This document shows, piece by piece, positions 26,194-34,591 of a stretch of DNA of 64,000 nt (within the stretch, counting starts at the first letter, position 1; every line of letters begins with the position of its first letter). The position numbers were made by a program, and so were the translations under genes. The notes beneath the pieces were generated by a model, which searched no databases, was not told the origin of the DNA, and saw nothing but the letters and a program-made list of their open reading frames with translations. The DNA is from Streptomyces rapamycinicus NRRL 5491 (GTDB taxonomy: Bacteria; Actinomycetota; Actinomycetes; Streptomycetales; Streptomycetaceae): positions 10,106,001-10,170,000 of the forward strand of contig NZ_CP085193.1 of NCBI RefSeq assembly GCF_024298965.1, in the 5' to 3' direction.

Positions 26194-29088
26194 TCACCTT
26201 TCCGTGATCGAGGATGAGCGGGTGCCGGAGCCGGAACCGTCCGGGGACGCACCGGGGTTCGGAGTCTGGAGCGCGTGGCGCAGCAGTGGCGGCGCGAGCA
26301 GCCCGCACGGCTCGGGCTCGGCGCGGAGCCCGGTCCCGGAGTAGTAGCGGTTGGCCGCCGACGGCGCGACCCGGACGCGGAGTTCGTTCCCGCCGGGCCG
26401 CAGCGTGTCGGCGGGGATCGTGACGCGGTACGGCGCCCAGGCGCGCTCCGCCACCCGCAGGCCGTTCACGGACACGGCCACGGCTCCGGCGACGTCCGGG
26501 AGCGTCAGCTCCAGGGGGACCGGCGTGTCGAGATCGATCTGCCGCACATAGTCGGCGGTGCCCGCGAACGCCGGAAGGCCCTGGCGCTCCCAGCCGCATG
26601 TCACCGCGATGTCGCGGCGGGCGCCCGCCTCCTCGTACGAGTCCTCGGCGACCTCGAGCCGCCAGCCGGATTCGAGCGCCGCCGGTGCCGACCACTCCGG
26701 TGCCGACCACTCCGGTGTGCCATGACCGGCCGCGGCCCCGGAATCCTCCGTGGCGTCCGCCCGGCCGGAAGCGGGCCCCGCGTCTCTGCGCACGCGCAGC
26801 AGGCGCAGCGCGTTCTGCTCCAGCCGCAGCGCGACCGGGTTCCCGGCCGCTCCGAGGGTGCGCACGGTGCCGTCGGCGGCCTCCCATTCCTCGATGTGCC
26901 AGGGCCCGTCGGGGAGCAGGAGTTCCACCGTCCCTTCGGCCTCGGTGAAGCACGCGAAGCGGAAGCCACCGGCCGTGTCCGGGCCGCCGCGCCAGCGCAC
27001 CGGCGAGCCCGCGGGCACGCGCAGTGTCGGCTCAGTCCGTCCACGCCGTGCGGCGAGCCCGCGCAGGACCGCCTCCTCGGGGACCGCATGGAACATCTCC
27101 ACGGCGGGGGCGAGGTCCGCCCAGTCCTCGGCGGCGGTCTGTGGGCCCTCCTGGTAGACGGTGGGCGTCGCGCCGCCGGCGAGCACCCGTACGCCCGATT
27201 CGGTCAGGCGGCGGAGTCGGCGCAGCGATCCGGCCGAGCGCAGCGTCGTCACGGCGGGGAGCACGAGTGCCCGGTACCGGCGGTCCCCGAACCACACCGC
27301 GCCTTCCGCCACGGTGGCGGCGTCGAGATCGCGTTCGTCCACGAGGTGGAAGCCCACCCGGGATTCGGTGAGCGCGCGGGCCCAGTCGCCCACCGCCGAC
27401 GCCTGCTCGCCGAGCTGACCCGCGGTCCACACCGTACGCAACGGGTACAGGACCGCCACGTCGCTCTGAGGTGAGACCGGTTCGAGGAATTCGCTCAGCC
27501 GCGCGCTCTCGAGCGCGAACCGCGGGTGGTGTTCGGCGAACCACGGCTCGAAGTTGATGCCCGGGGGGAAGTCGAAGCGCGGATTCCGCAGCGAGTCGTG
27601 ATCGTCTCCATGGCCGTGGGTCTGGTAGAAGCCGTGGAAGATCATCTGCCGCATGCCCTGCAGATGGTGGTTGATCGCCGTTGTGCGCAACTCTTGCAAG
27701 GTGAGCCCCCAGTGGCCGGACCACGGGGTCCCGCCCTCGGGCGGGGTGACGAAGTACTGCTCGACCATCGTCCCGCCGCGGCCGTGGTGGCGGGCGACCG
27801 AGTCGCCGAACACGGGGCTGAGCTGCACCAGGGCGTCCTGCGCGTCCACCGCGGTGAGGTCGCGGTAGCCGTCCACGCCGAAGTGGTCGAGCCCGAAGTT
27901 CACGCGCAGGTCCCAGTTCGCGAACGCGGTGTCGAGCGCCCAGCCGCCGACGTGCCCGAGGACTTCATGGCCGGACTGACGCAGACCGTGGGCGTGGCTC
28001 CAGGCGCGCAGCTTGCCGAGGAACGTCTCCATCGCGTAGCCGCTGAAGTGCTCGTAGAACTGGGCGCGGAGGCTCAGCCGCTCCGGGTCGTCCCCGTCGA
28101 GCACGGCGGCGAGCACTTGGGGCGTCCGCCCGCCCCAGCGCTCCCGGATCGAGACGGCCAGGCTCTCGTGGAACGGCATCGCCGAACGCAGGTCTCCCGT
28201 GCGCTCCGCCCAGTCGTAGTACACGGCGTGCGGCTGGTCGAAGAACATGTAGGCGACGGTGGAGCCGAAGAAGTCGCCCAGGGCGTCGGCGAAGGGCTGG
28301 TAACCGGCCTCGATGAAGCGATCGACCGCGACCGGGTCGACGGGGTTCACGAGCCGGGAGGTCGCGCAGCGGGCGGAGACGAACACGATCGCCTCCGCGC
28401 CGTCGGGCACGGGCTCGGCGAGGCGGACCCGGCACCCTTCGGCGGCGCCGTCCACGCGGTCGACGAGTTCGGGCCGCTCGGCGGCGGTGCCCTGCCCTCC
28501 TTCCACGGCTTCCACGTCCACGGTTTGCGCGGCTCCCACGGCTTCCACGACGACCGCGTACTCGACCCGCCAGTCGGCCCAGGCGACGACGCCGCCCTCG
28601 TAGTGCCAGTCCATCGCGGCCGGGCCGAGGTTCTCCGTCGCCGAGCGGATCCCGCTGAGCGAGCCCTCGCCCGCGCCCGCGGGGATCCGCACCCAGAACA
28701 GATGCCGTTCGCGCAGCTCGTCGTGTCCGGTCACGGCCCGGCCCGCCGCGTGACCGGTCTGCCAGTTGTAGTCGTCGTAGATGCCGACGATCATGCCGAG
28801 CCCGGCGGCCGTTTCGACGGCCGTACGGCACGCGGCGAGGTAGTCGTCGTCCAGGTAACCCTCGATCGGGTACGACAGCCGCGCCTGCACCTGGAAGCTC
28901 CGGATCCCGGCGTCGTGCATCTGCCGCACCTGGTCGCGGATGGTGTCCCCGTCGGGCAGCCGGTGCCAGAACCAGTAGGCGGCGGGTGCGTGCCAGGGGT
29001 CCGGGTTCCGGAATCGGTGCAGCGCGGTCTCATGCGCGGACGAGGCGGACGAGGCGGACGAGGCGGGCGGAGCGGGCAAGGCGGACAA
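26194..29088 (-). CDS. Large cytoplasmic glycoside hydrolase (GH106-like)
   Basis: About 964 residues. The N-terminal part reads PAAYWFWHRLPDGDTIRDQ then GIRSFQVQARLSYPIEGY and GMIVGIYDDYNWQTGHAAGR, as in alpha-L-rhamnosidase-like GH106 and related large hydrolases with a TIM-barrel core. Near the C-terminus a galactose-binding-like sandwich (LPDVAGAVAVSVNGLRV, NELRVRV) is present. No signal peptide is seen, so the glycoside is cut inside the cell. The start is uncertain: I prefer TTG 29086-29088, since GAGGAG lies 9 nt upstream and a perfect 30-bp palindrome covers the region of the longer GTG start at 29139. It lies between the transporter and FucU genes. Confidence 0.75.
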   Translation of the reverse strand: MSALPAPPASSASSASSAHETALHRFRNPDPWHAPAAYWFWHRLPDGDTIRDQVRQMHDAGIRSFQVQARLSYPIEGYLDDDYLAACRTAVETAAGLGMIVGIYDDYNWQTGHAAGRAVTGHDELRERHLFWVRIPAGAGEGSLSGIRSATENLGPAAMDWHYEGGVVAWADWRVEYAVVVEAVGAAQTVDVEAVEGGQGTAAERPELVDRVDGAAEGCRVRLAEPVPDGAEAIVFVSARCATSRLVNPVDPVAVDRFIEAGYQPFADALGDFFGSTVAYMFFDQPHAVYYDWAERTGDLRSAMPFHESLAVSIRERWGGRTPQVLAAVLDGDDPERLSLRAQFYEHFSGYAMETFLGKLRAWSHAHGLRQSGHEVLGHVGGWALDTAFANWDLRVNFGLDHFGVDGYRDLTAVDAQDALVQLSPVFGDSVARHHGRGGTMVEQYFVTPPEGGTPWSGHWGLTLQELRTTAINHHLQGMRQMIFHGFYQTHGHGDDHDSLRNPRFDFPPGINFEPWFAEHHPRFALESARLSEFLEPVSPQSDVAVLYPLRTVWTAGQLGEQASAVGDWARALTESRVGFHLVDERDLDAATVAEGAVWFGDRRYRALVLPAVTTLRSAGSLRRLRRLTESGVRVLAGGATPTVYQEGPQTAAEDWADLAPAVEMFHAVPEEAVLRGLAARRGRTEPTLRVPAGSPVRWRGGPDTAGGFRFACFTEAEGTVELLLPDGPWHIEEWEAADGTVRTLGAAGNPVALRLEQNALRLLRVRRDAGPASGRADATEDSGAAAGHGTPEWSAPEWSAPAALESGWRLEVAEDSYEEAGARRDIAVTCGWERQGLPAFAGTADYVRQIDLDTPVPLELTLPDVAGAVAVSVNGLRVAERAWAPYRVTIPADTLRPGGNELRVRVAPSAANRYYSGTGLRAEPEPCGLLAPPLLRHALQTPNPGASPDGSGSGTRSSSITER
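29037..29068. repeat. 9-bp tandem repeat in the glycoside hydrolase start region
   Basis: Three to four copies of a GAGGCGGAC-type unit encode an Ala-Ser-Ser repeat near the N-terminus of the hydrolase. It marks a low-complexity leader rather than a catalytic region. Confidence 0.6.
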
Positions 29089-29107
29089 GGGGGTCAGCTC
29101 CTCGATC

Positions 29108-29137
29108 GGCGGCGGGACCCGCGCGGGTCCCGCCGCC
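29108..29137. terminator. Perfect 30-bp palindrome between transporter and hydrolase genes
   Basis: Fifteen-base arms with no spacer form a very stable GC hairpin (left arm GGCGGCGGGACCCGC) just after the NCS1 transporter stop at 29147. It could terminate or attenuate read-through, lowering hydrolase expression relative to the transporter. Its position also argues against translation starting at 29139. Confidence 0.65.
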
Positions 29138-29146
29138 ACGGGTCGG

Positions 29147-30733
29147 TCAGCGTTCGGTGAAGTCGGCCGCGTTCCTGCCCGCCGCGCTCTTGTCGGCCGC
29201 GTCGGGGGCCGGAACCTCGACCCCGCCGTTCCCGCGAGCGGCGTCTCCCGCGGTCACGAGCGAGTAGTCGGGCTCCGGATCCAGCCGGAGCGCGAACGTG
29301 AGGGTCGCGTAGAGCGCGGCGCCGAGCGCCAGGGCGATGACGATGCCGAGCCCGCTCGACCCGAACACGCCGGTACGGCCCTGCTCGGTGAGGAGGAATC
29401 CCGTGATCTTCGCGAAGTTCGGGTCGGAGCTGGTCACGAGGCCGAGGCCGACGACGGTTCCGGAGACGAGGCTCAGAATCGCCGTCCAGCGCCCGTCGCG
29501 GCCGCCGTAGCCGCGCGGGTTCGCCATGTCGGTGTTCCAGCCCATGCGGCGCTGCCGGATGAAGTCGATGAGCTGGATGCCGCCCATGGTGCCCATCATC
29601 ACGGCGATGAGCGACAGGAACGACTGGAACGTCGCGAGGAACGAGGTGGAGATGAACAGCAGGTAGAAGGCGCCCGCCGCGATGATGACCGCGTTGATCG
29701 CGGTCGTCACGGAGCGGCGCAGCGGCACGCCGACGGCCATGAGCGCGAGGCCGGAGCTGTACATGCCGGTGATGGCGGCCGAAACGAGCGAGATGACGAT
29801 CACGACGGAGAAGGGAACGAAGAACCACATCGGCAGGAGCGCGGTGAGCGCTCCGATCGGGTCGGACGCCGTGGCCGCACCGAGCTTGGAATCCCCGCCG
29901 ACGAGAAGCGCGCCGACGGCGAGGAGGATGACGACCGGCAGGCTGAGCCCGGTGACCGTCCAGCTGATCACGCCGCGCGCCGGGGTGTCGCGCGGGAGGT
30001 AACGCGCGAAGTCGCCGCCGTAGTTGAGGAAGCCGAGGCCGACGAGGGTCATCGCCATGATGATGCCGCCGATGAACACCAGCGGTCCGCCCGCGGGGGT
30101 GTCCCCGAGGTGCGCCCACTCGATCTCGGGCACCATGAATCCGAGGAACGCGACCGTCATGATGCCGGTCACCCACGAGATCCAGACCTCGACCTTCATG
30201 ATGAGCTCGTGGCCGAGGACGGAGACCGTCATCGTCAGGGCGAGCACGAGCACGAACCACAGCACGATCGTGGACGTGGCGCTCGACCCGTCCGTGTCGG
30301 CGAACACCGTCGGCCACAGCTTCGCGAACAGGTTCGCACCGGTGGTCGAGGCAAGGGTGATGATCGTCACCTTCCAGCCCATATTGGACAGGTAGGCGAA
30401 GAACGCGGGGATCCTGTTGCCCTTCATGCCGAACGCGAAACGGGTCTGGGCGAGGGTCGGCAGTCCGGTGCGGGGCCCGCCGACCGCGAGGATGCCGACG
30501 AGGGTGGCCGAGATGAGGTAGCCGACGGTCCCGGCGACGATCGTCTGCCAGACGTTCAGACCGAGGCCGAAGACGAAGATGCCGTAACTGATGCCGAGGA
30601 TCGAGATGTTCCAGGCGAACCACACGGCGAACAGGCCGCGCGGCTTCCCGCGCCGTTCGGCATCGGGAACGGGATTGACGCCGTTCGATTCGACGGTCGT
30701 GCCTCTACGGCCTTGCTGAGCCTCACTGCTCAT
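29147..30733 (-). CDS. NCS1-family (purine-cytosine permease-type) transporter
   Basis: 528 residues with about 12 hydrophobic segments. NCS1 landmarks include WNISILGISYGIFVFGLGL, LPTLAQTRFAFGMKGNRIP and FLNYGGDFARYLPR. The family moves nucleobases, hydantoins and related heterocycles with a proton or sodium. Here it is first in an operon with a glycoside hydrolase and a sugar mutarotase under a divergent LacI regulator, so the imported substrate may be a glycosylated compound (for example a nucleoside or heterocycle glycoside). That is inference from context. Confidence 0.85.
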   Translation of the reverse strand: MSSEAQQGRRGTTVESNGVNPVPDAERRGKPRGLFAVWFAWNISILGISYGIFVFGLGLNVWQTIVAGTVGYLISATLVGILAVGGPRTGLPTLAQTRFAFGMKGNRIPAFFAYLSNMGWKVTIITLASTTGANLFAKLWPTVFADTDGSSATSTIVLWFVLVLALTMTVSVLGHELIMKVEVWISWVTGIMTVAFLGFMVPEIEWAHLGDTPAGGPLVFIGGIIMAMTLVGLGFLNYGGDFARYLPRDTPARGVISWTVTGLSLPVVILLAVGALLVGGDSKLGAATASDPIGALTALLPMWFFVPFSVVIVISLVSAAITGMYSSGLALMAVGVPLRRSVTTAINAVIIAAGAFYLLFISTSFLATFQSFLSLIAVMMGTMGGIQLIDFIRQRRMGWNTDMANPRGYGGRDGRWTAILSLVSGTVVGLGLVTSSDPNFAKITGFLLTEQGRTGVFGSSGLGIVIALALGAALYATLTFALRLDPEPDYSLVTAGDAARGNGGVEVPAPDAADKSAAGRNAADFTER

Positions 30734-31099
30734 GGCAGGGCGCCTTTCGACGTATGGCGATGTGGGGAGGGGCGGATGGTTGCGCTCGGGGAAATCGTGG
30801 GTTCGCGTTCGGCGAGGCGCGTCGACCGCGTCCGGGGACGGCGCGGCTCCGCGTGCGACATGAGACCTGCGGTGTGCGGTGTGGCGGTGTCCGCCGTCGC
30901 GCCCGCGGTGGAGGCGTGTACGGCGGTGAGGCGGAGGGCTAAGCGGCGGGGTGTGCCGCTAAACCGCCGGTGTGGCGGTCGTGGGGTACTCTCGCCGGGA
31001 AAACCATTTCCGAACCCAAGCATGTCGGCCCCTGCCGCGTCAATGGGTCGCCGAGACCGTCCTGATAGCATCGGCCGGCAGGAATCAGGGGAGATCAGG
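30734..31099. promoter_or_regulatory. Divergent control region of the NCS1/LacI locus
   Basis: A 366-bp gene-free region between divergent genes. Inverted-repeat candidates for LacI binding are AGCGGC-N7-GCCGCT (30942-30960), CCGCC-N5-GGCGG (30964-30978) and GGAAA-N4-TTTCC (30998-31011). None has the strict central CG symmetry of textbook LacI sites, so each is tentative. I see no small gene here. Confidence 0.4.
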
Positions 31100-32071
31100 A
31101 TGGGCGCGCGCATAGGCTTGAAGGACGTGGCGCTGCGCGCGGGGGTGTCAGTGCCGACGGCGAGCCGCGTGCTCTCCGGCGTTCAGCGCAATGTCGATCC
31201 CGAGCTGGCGCTGCGGGTGCGGAACGCATGCGAGGAACTGGGCTACCGGGTGAACGCGGCGGCGCGGGCGCTGCGGATTCAGTCGACGGATTCCCTGGCC
31301 CTTGTCGTTCCGGCGATCGCGAACGCGTACTTCGCGGAGCTGGTGTCGGCGTATTCGCGCCGCTTGGACCTCGAGGGCAAGCGGCTGGTGACCATCGACA
31401 CGGGCGAGAGCCCGGAGACCGAGCAGCGCCAGCTCGGCGCCATGGATCGGGTACTGGTGGACGCGGTGCTCGTGGTGCCCGCGGCGTTCGAGCGGAGCGG
31501 CGAGGCGATCACGGAGCTCGCGCGGTCCAACCGCGTCGTGCAGGTCGACCGCCGGGCACGAGGCGTCGAAGCGCCGTCGGTACGGCTCGACAACGCGGCG
31601 GGGGTCCGCCTGCTCGTGGAACACCTGCGGGCGCGGGGCCGCCGCAGCATCCTGATGGTCGACGCCCAGGAGGACTCCTCGTCGAGCATCGAGCGCACGG
31701 CCGCGTTCCGCGCGCTCGCCGGACCGGACGACCGGGTGCTGGAAATGCCGAACTTCACGGTGGCGAGCGGCACCGACGCGGCGAGGCTCCTGCTCGCGAA
31801 CCCCGGCGACACAGACGCGATCATCTGCACCGCCGACACCGTCGCGCTCGGCCTGCTGACGGCGCTTCAGCACGCCGGTAAACGGGTGCCTGCCGAATAC
31901 GCGATCACGAGCTTCGACGGTACGTACATCTCCGACACCGCCGCGCCGGGGCTCACCACCCTGGGCTCGACCGCCGAGCGCATGGTCGAGGCCTCCCTCG
32001 CCCTCCTCGACGGCGGCAGCGATGACGTCGTCCTGACACCCGAGCTCGTGGTCCGCGGTTCCAGCGGCTGA
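31100..32071 (+). CDS. LacI-family transcriptional regulator
   Basis: 323 residues from the ATG at 31100. The HTH (LKDVALRAGVSVPTASRVLSG) and hinge (LGYRVNAAARALR) precede a periplasmic-binding-like sugar-sensing domain that ends EYAITSFDGTYISDTAAPGLTTL. It is divergent from the NCS1/glycoside hydrolase/FucU operon and should repress it until a sugar ligand appears. The frame is open far upstream only because of GC bias; the HTH fixes the start. Confidence 0.92.
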   Translation: MGARIGLKDVALRAGVSVPTASRVLSGVQRNVDPELALRVRNACEELGYRVNAAARALRIQSTDSLALVVPAIANAYFAELVSAYSRRLDLEGKRLVTIDTGESPETEQRQLGAMDRVLVDAVLVVPAAFERSGEAITELARSNRVVQVDRRARGVEAPSVRLDNAAGVRLLVEHLRARGRRSILMVDAQEDSSSSIERTAAFRALAGPDDRVLEMPNFTVASGTDAARLLLANPGDTDAIICTADTVALGLLTALQHAGKRVPAEYAITSFDGTYISDTAAPGLTTLGSTAERMVEASLALLDGGSDDVVLTPELVVRGSSG

Positions 32072-32143
32072 CCGCGTTCCCGGGCGGGAGCATGAGCGCC
32101 CTCCGGGCCCCATGCCCCCGACTCACGGAATGGCGGCCGACGA

Positions 32144-33052
32144 TCAGACGCGGTCGGCGGCGATGAGCAGGTACTGGAAGGAACCGTCCTTGTAGGAGTT
32201 GATGAACGCCTTCTCAATGCCTGTGACCAGTGAGGACGTGGCCCGCAACTCCCAGTAGGGCAGGGTCGCGGGAGTGAGGTCGATGACGGCCTGCGGTACG
32301 AGGCGGTTGTCTGCCATGGCGCGCAGGTATTCCCGGCGGGAGTGGATATTGCACTCGAAGTGCGCGTTGATCTGGGAGACGTACTTCGAGGGCTGGCCGT
32401 AACGCGGGTTCCAGCAGCCGGTGATGGTCACATAGCGCCCGCCGATCGCGAGGATGCGGGAGTGCTCGGCGAAGAGGTCTTCCAGGTCCACGTACATGGT
32501 TGACTCGTTGTTCCACGAGGCCGCGGCCCGCCCGGTCTCGAAGGGCGTACCGAGCATGTCGCAGACACGGGCGCGGACGTGGTCCTCGATGCCGAGTTCG
32601 CGGGCGCGCTGATTGGCGAAGTCGGCCTGCTTGGCCGACAGTGTGACGCCCTCGACCCGGCATCCGAAGCGCTGGTGGGCCATGACCATCGAGCCGCCGC
32701 GGCCGCAGCCGGCGTCAACGAGTGTGTCGTCACGTTCAATGGGGCCGAGGTGGTCCAGGAGGAGTTCGGCCTGTGCCGACTCCAGGCGGTGGAGCTCGGC
32801 GATCAACTTCTTCTCGTATGTGCTGTCGCCGGCGTCGCCGAGGGCGGTGCGGTCGACGTCTCCGATGCCGTAGTGGTGGTGGTAAAGGCCGTCGACATCG
32901 CCGAGACGCAGGTTCACCGGCCTGGCCTCGCGGTCCCAGTAGCGGGCGATGTCCCCCTGGTAGGGACTCGCCGGGGCCGGGATGAACATGGAAGCGCCGG
33001 CGGAGGTGGCGACGTCGGCGCTGAGGTCGGTGCTGGTCACAGATGGTTCCAT
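32144..33052 (-). CDS. gppmt: Geranyl diphosphate 2-C-methyltransferase
   Basis: 302 residues. It closely fits the GPP methyltransferase of 2-methylisoborneol biosynthesis: PYQGDIARYWDREARPVNLR, YHHHYGIGD, SAM motif TLVDAGCGRGGSMVMAHQRF, and the WNNESTMYVDLEDLF segment. It methylates C2 of GPP using SAM. The gene starts 5 nt after the synthase stop, so the pair is one operon. The usual cyclic-nucleotide-binding regulator gene of such operons is absent here. Confidence 0.93.
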   Translation of the reverse strand: MEPSVTSTDLSADVATSAGASMFIPAPASPYQGDIARYWDREARPVNLRLGDVDGLYHHHYGIGDVDRTALGDAGDSTYEKKLIAELHRLESAQAELLLDHLGPIERDDTLVDAGCGRGGSMVMAHQRFGCRVEGVTLSAKQADFANQRARELGIEDHVRARVCDMLGTPFETGRAAASWNNESTMYVDLEDLFAEHSRILAIGGRYVTITGCWNPRYGQPSKYVSQINAHFECNIHSRREYLRAMADNRLVPQAVIDLTPATLPYWELRATSSLVTGIEKAFINSYKDGSFQYLLIAADRV

Positions 33053-33057
33053 TCTTC

Positions 33058-34188
33058 TTACCAGAAATCGGGCAGGCTGTAGCGGAAGGTGTTGGTCTGG
33101 TGCCAGTAGTGGTTGCCGTCAACCCACGCGGCCACGCCCCGGAGAAAGCGCCGCAGGGCCGGGACGGGGAAGGCGACGGCCACGGCCGCGGCTTCGGCCT
33201 CGAAGTCGTGCATGAGGTCGTTGTGGACCTCGACCGCCTTCAGATAGGCGTCGCGTTCGGAGCGGCCCTCGCGTTCGGCGATCACCACGGGCAGGTTCAG
33301 ATGCCGCCCCGGACTGGCGAGTTCCTTGGTGTACGAGTACAGGTCGTTCACGATGGTGGTGGCGTTTCCGGCGAGCGCGATGACCCGCTGCATGGCGGGC
33401 TGGGCGTGCAGGTCGGCCGGTAGTTCATAGCCGCCGACGGTGTCGGTGATGGTGGGGCACGGACGGAAGTTGTTGAACTGGCGCATCGCCAGGTACTCCC
33501 ACACCTCGGGGACGTGGTCCGTCTGAGCCCAGGCGGCCTCGGCGAGGTACCCCATGTGCAGCCGGGCCATGTCGTGCCGGAACCGGTCGGCCTGGGAGGG
33601 AGTGGACGCCCGGACGAAGTACTCCATGGCGGACCGGTAGGCGCGCCGGGGCGCGTCCGAGTGGAGCGACTCCGCCCATCGCGGCTGGTACTCCTGCGTG
33701 GTGTGCAGGGCGTCAAGGGCGGTGTGCGCCAGCAGCAGGCGTCCGCCGAGGCCGATGGGCGAGCCTCCGTGGTCCTCGCAGTAGCAGTCGTCCACCGCGT
33801 TCTCCGCCACCATCAGGCGCGTGGCGAGCATCAGGTGGTCGACGGTGGGAGCGTCCGGATGGCAGGCGACCATGTAACGCCCCACGGAGAAGCCGTCGAA
33901 CTGCTCCTCCCACTCCTCGGGGTACAGGTCGACCTCGTCCAGTGCCCAGGCCTTGATCCTGCGGCCGACCTCCTCCACCCGCACGGGGTCGGGCTCCGGC
34001 ACCGGGTGGTGGTACAGGCCCGGGATCGGGTCGCCTTCCGCTGGAACCGCCGACGGCGCCGGTGGCGTCGGCGGCTCCTCGCGCCGGACCAGGCGCAGGC
34101 CCGCCGTGCCGAGGCCGCTCGGACCACGCAGGATCCGTTCGACGTCGGCACTCGCCGATTGCGGAGAGGAAGGCTCGGGGGCGGGCAT
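33058..34188 (-). CDS. tpc: 2-methylisoborneol synthase (terpene cyclase)
   Basis: 376 residues from the ATG at 34186-34188, which has GAGGAG 6 nt upstream. It cyclises 2-methyl-GPP to 2-methylisoborneol, the earthy volatile. The Asp-rich motif DDCYCED (from about residue 133) and NSE motif NDLYSYTKE (Asn281, Ser285, Glu289) that bind three Mg ions are intact, and the protein ends in the family's RYSLPDFW. Identity to the known enzymes is obvious by eye (DGFSVGRYMVACHPDAPTV). The frame stays open to 34332, but no ribosome site precedes that start; the N-terminus of this family is long and disordered, so the start is the only doubt. Confidence 0.93.
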   Translation of the reverse strand: MPAPEPSSPQSASADVERILRGPSGLGTAGLRLVRREEPPTPPAPSAVPAEGDPIPGLYHHPVPEPDPVRVEEVGRRIKAWALDEVDLYPEEWEEQFDGFSVGRYMVACHPDAPTVDHLMLATRLMVAENAVDDCYCEDHGGSPIGLGGRLLLAHTALDALHTTQEYQPRWAESLHSDAPRRAYRSAMEYFVRASTPSQADRFRHDMARLHMGYLAEAAWAQTDHVPEVWEYLAMRQFNNFRPCPTITDTVGGYELPADLHAQPAMQRVIALAGNATTIVNDLYSYTKELASPGRHLNLPVVIAEREGRSERDAYLKAVEVHNDLMHDFEAEAAAVAVAFPVPALRRFLRGVAAWVDGNHYWHQTNTFRYSLPDFW

Positions 34189-34591
34189 GCATGGCTCCTC
34201 GGTGGGCTGGGCTGGGGTGGGGTGGCTGGTGTGCGTGTCACCGGGAAAGAGGAAGGGGCAAACATTCAGGAATCCGTCCAGATCCGCAGGAACACTAGCG
34301 GCTGGTGCACCCAGTTGGCCCTGAGAAGCCATTGACGTTAACTCGATAAGATGATCTAGTCCCGCGCGATGTTTGCCCGGGTGGCCGACGGTCCCCGGCG
34401 CGGTTCGCCGCCGCGGGCGCGCTCACCGACTCGGCTCGTCCTCGGTCGAGGATTTTCTGAATCTGTAAATCAGATCGCCTTCCACGGAAACATCTGTTGG
34501 ACAGAACTACGGCCATGTCCAAGGATCCCTCGTGCGGTGGCCCGGTCAACGCGACACCGGGATGGACCACCGCCTGAGTGGAGGCTGAACG
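34189..34591. promoter_or_regulatory. Divergent region between 2-MIB operon and monooxygenase operon
   Basis: About 400 bp holding both promoters. The part nearest the 2-MIB synthase contains an A+T-rich stretch (34330-34365) that could carry its promoter. The LysR-type boxes near 34461-34507 belong to the rightward operon. No ORF is convincing, although a longer N-terminus of the synthase (to 34332) is formally open. Confidence 0.45.
34461..34507. promoter_or_regulatory. Paired LysR-type (T-N11-A) boxes
   Basis: ATCTGTAAATCAGAT (34461-34475) is a perfect 15-bp interrupted palindrome with T-N11-A. A second, weaker copy, ATCTGTTGGACAGAA, starts at 34492, about three helical turns away. The pair has the recognition-site/activation-site layout of LysR regulators and lies about 85-130 bp before the monooxygenase start. 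The LysR gene at 39704 is the likely binder. Confidence 0.55.

Noticed and set aside
30110..31099. Long open frame leading into the LacI gene
   Set aside because: It is antisense to the NCS1 gene and low in family features; the LacI helix-turn-helix fixes the start at 31100.
34189..34332. Extended 2-MIB synthase start at 34332
   Set aside because: No ribosome site there; family N-termini are variable so it cannot be excluded, but ATG 34188 with GAGGAG is better supported.
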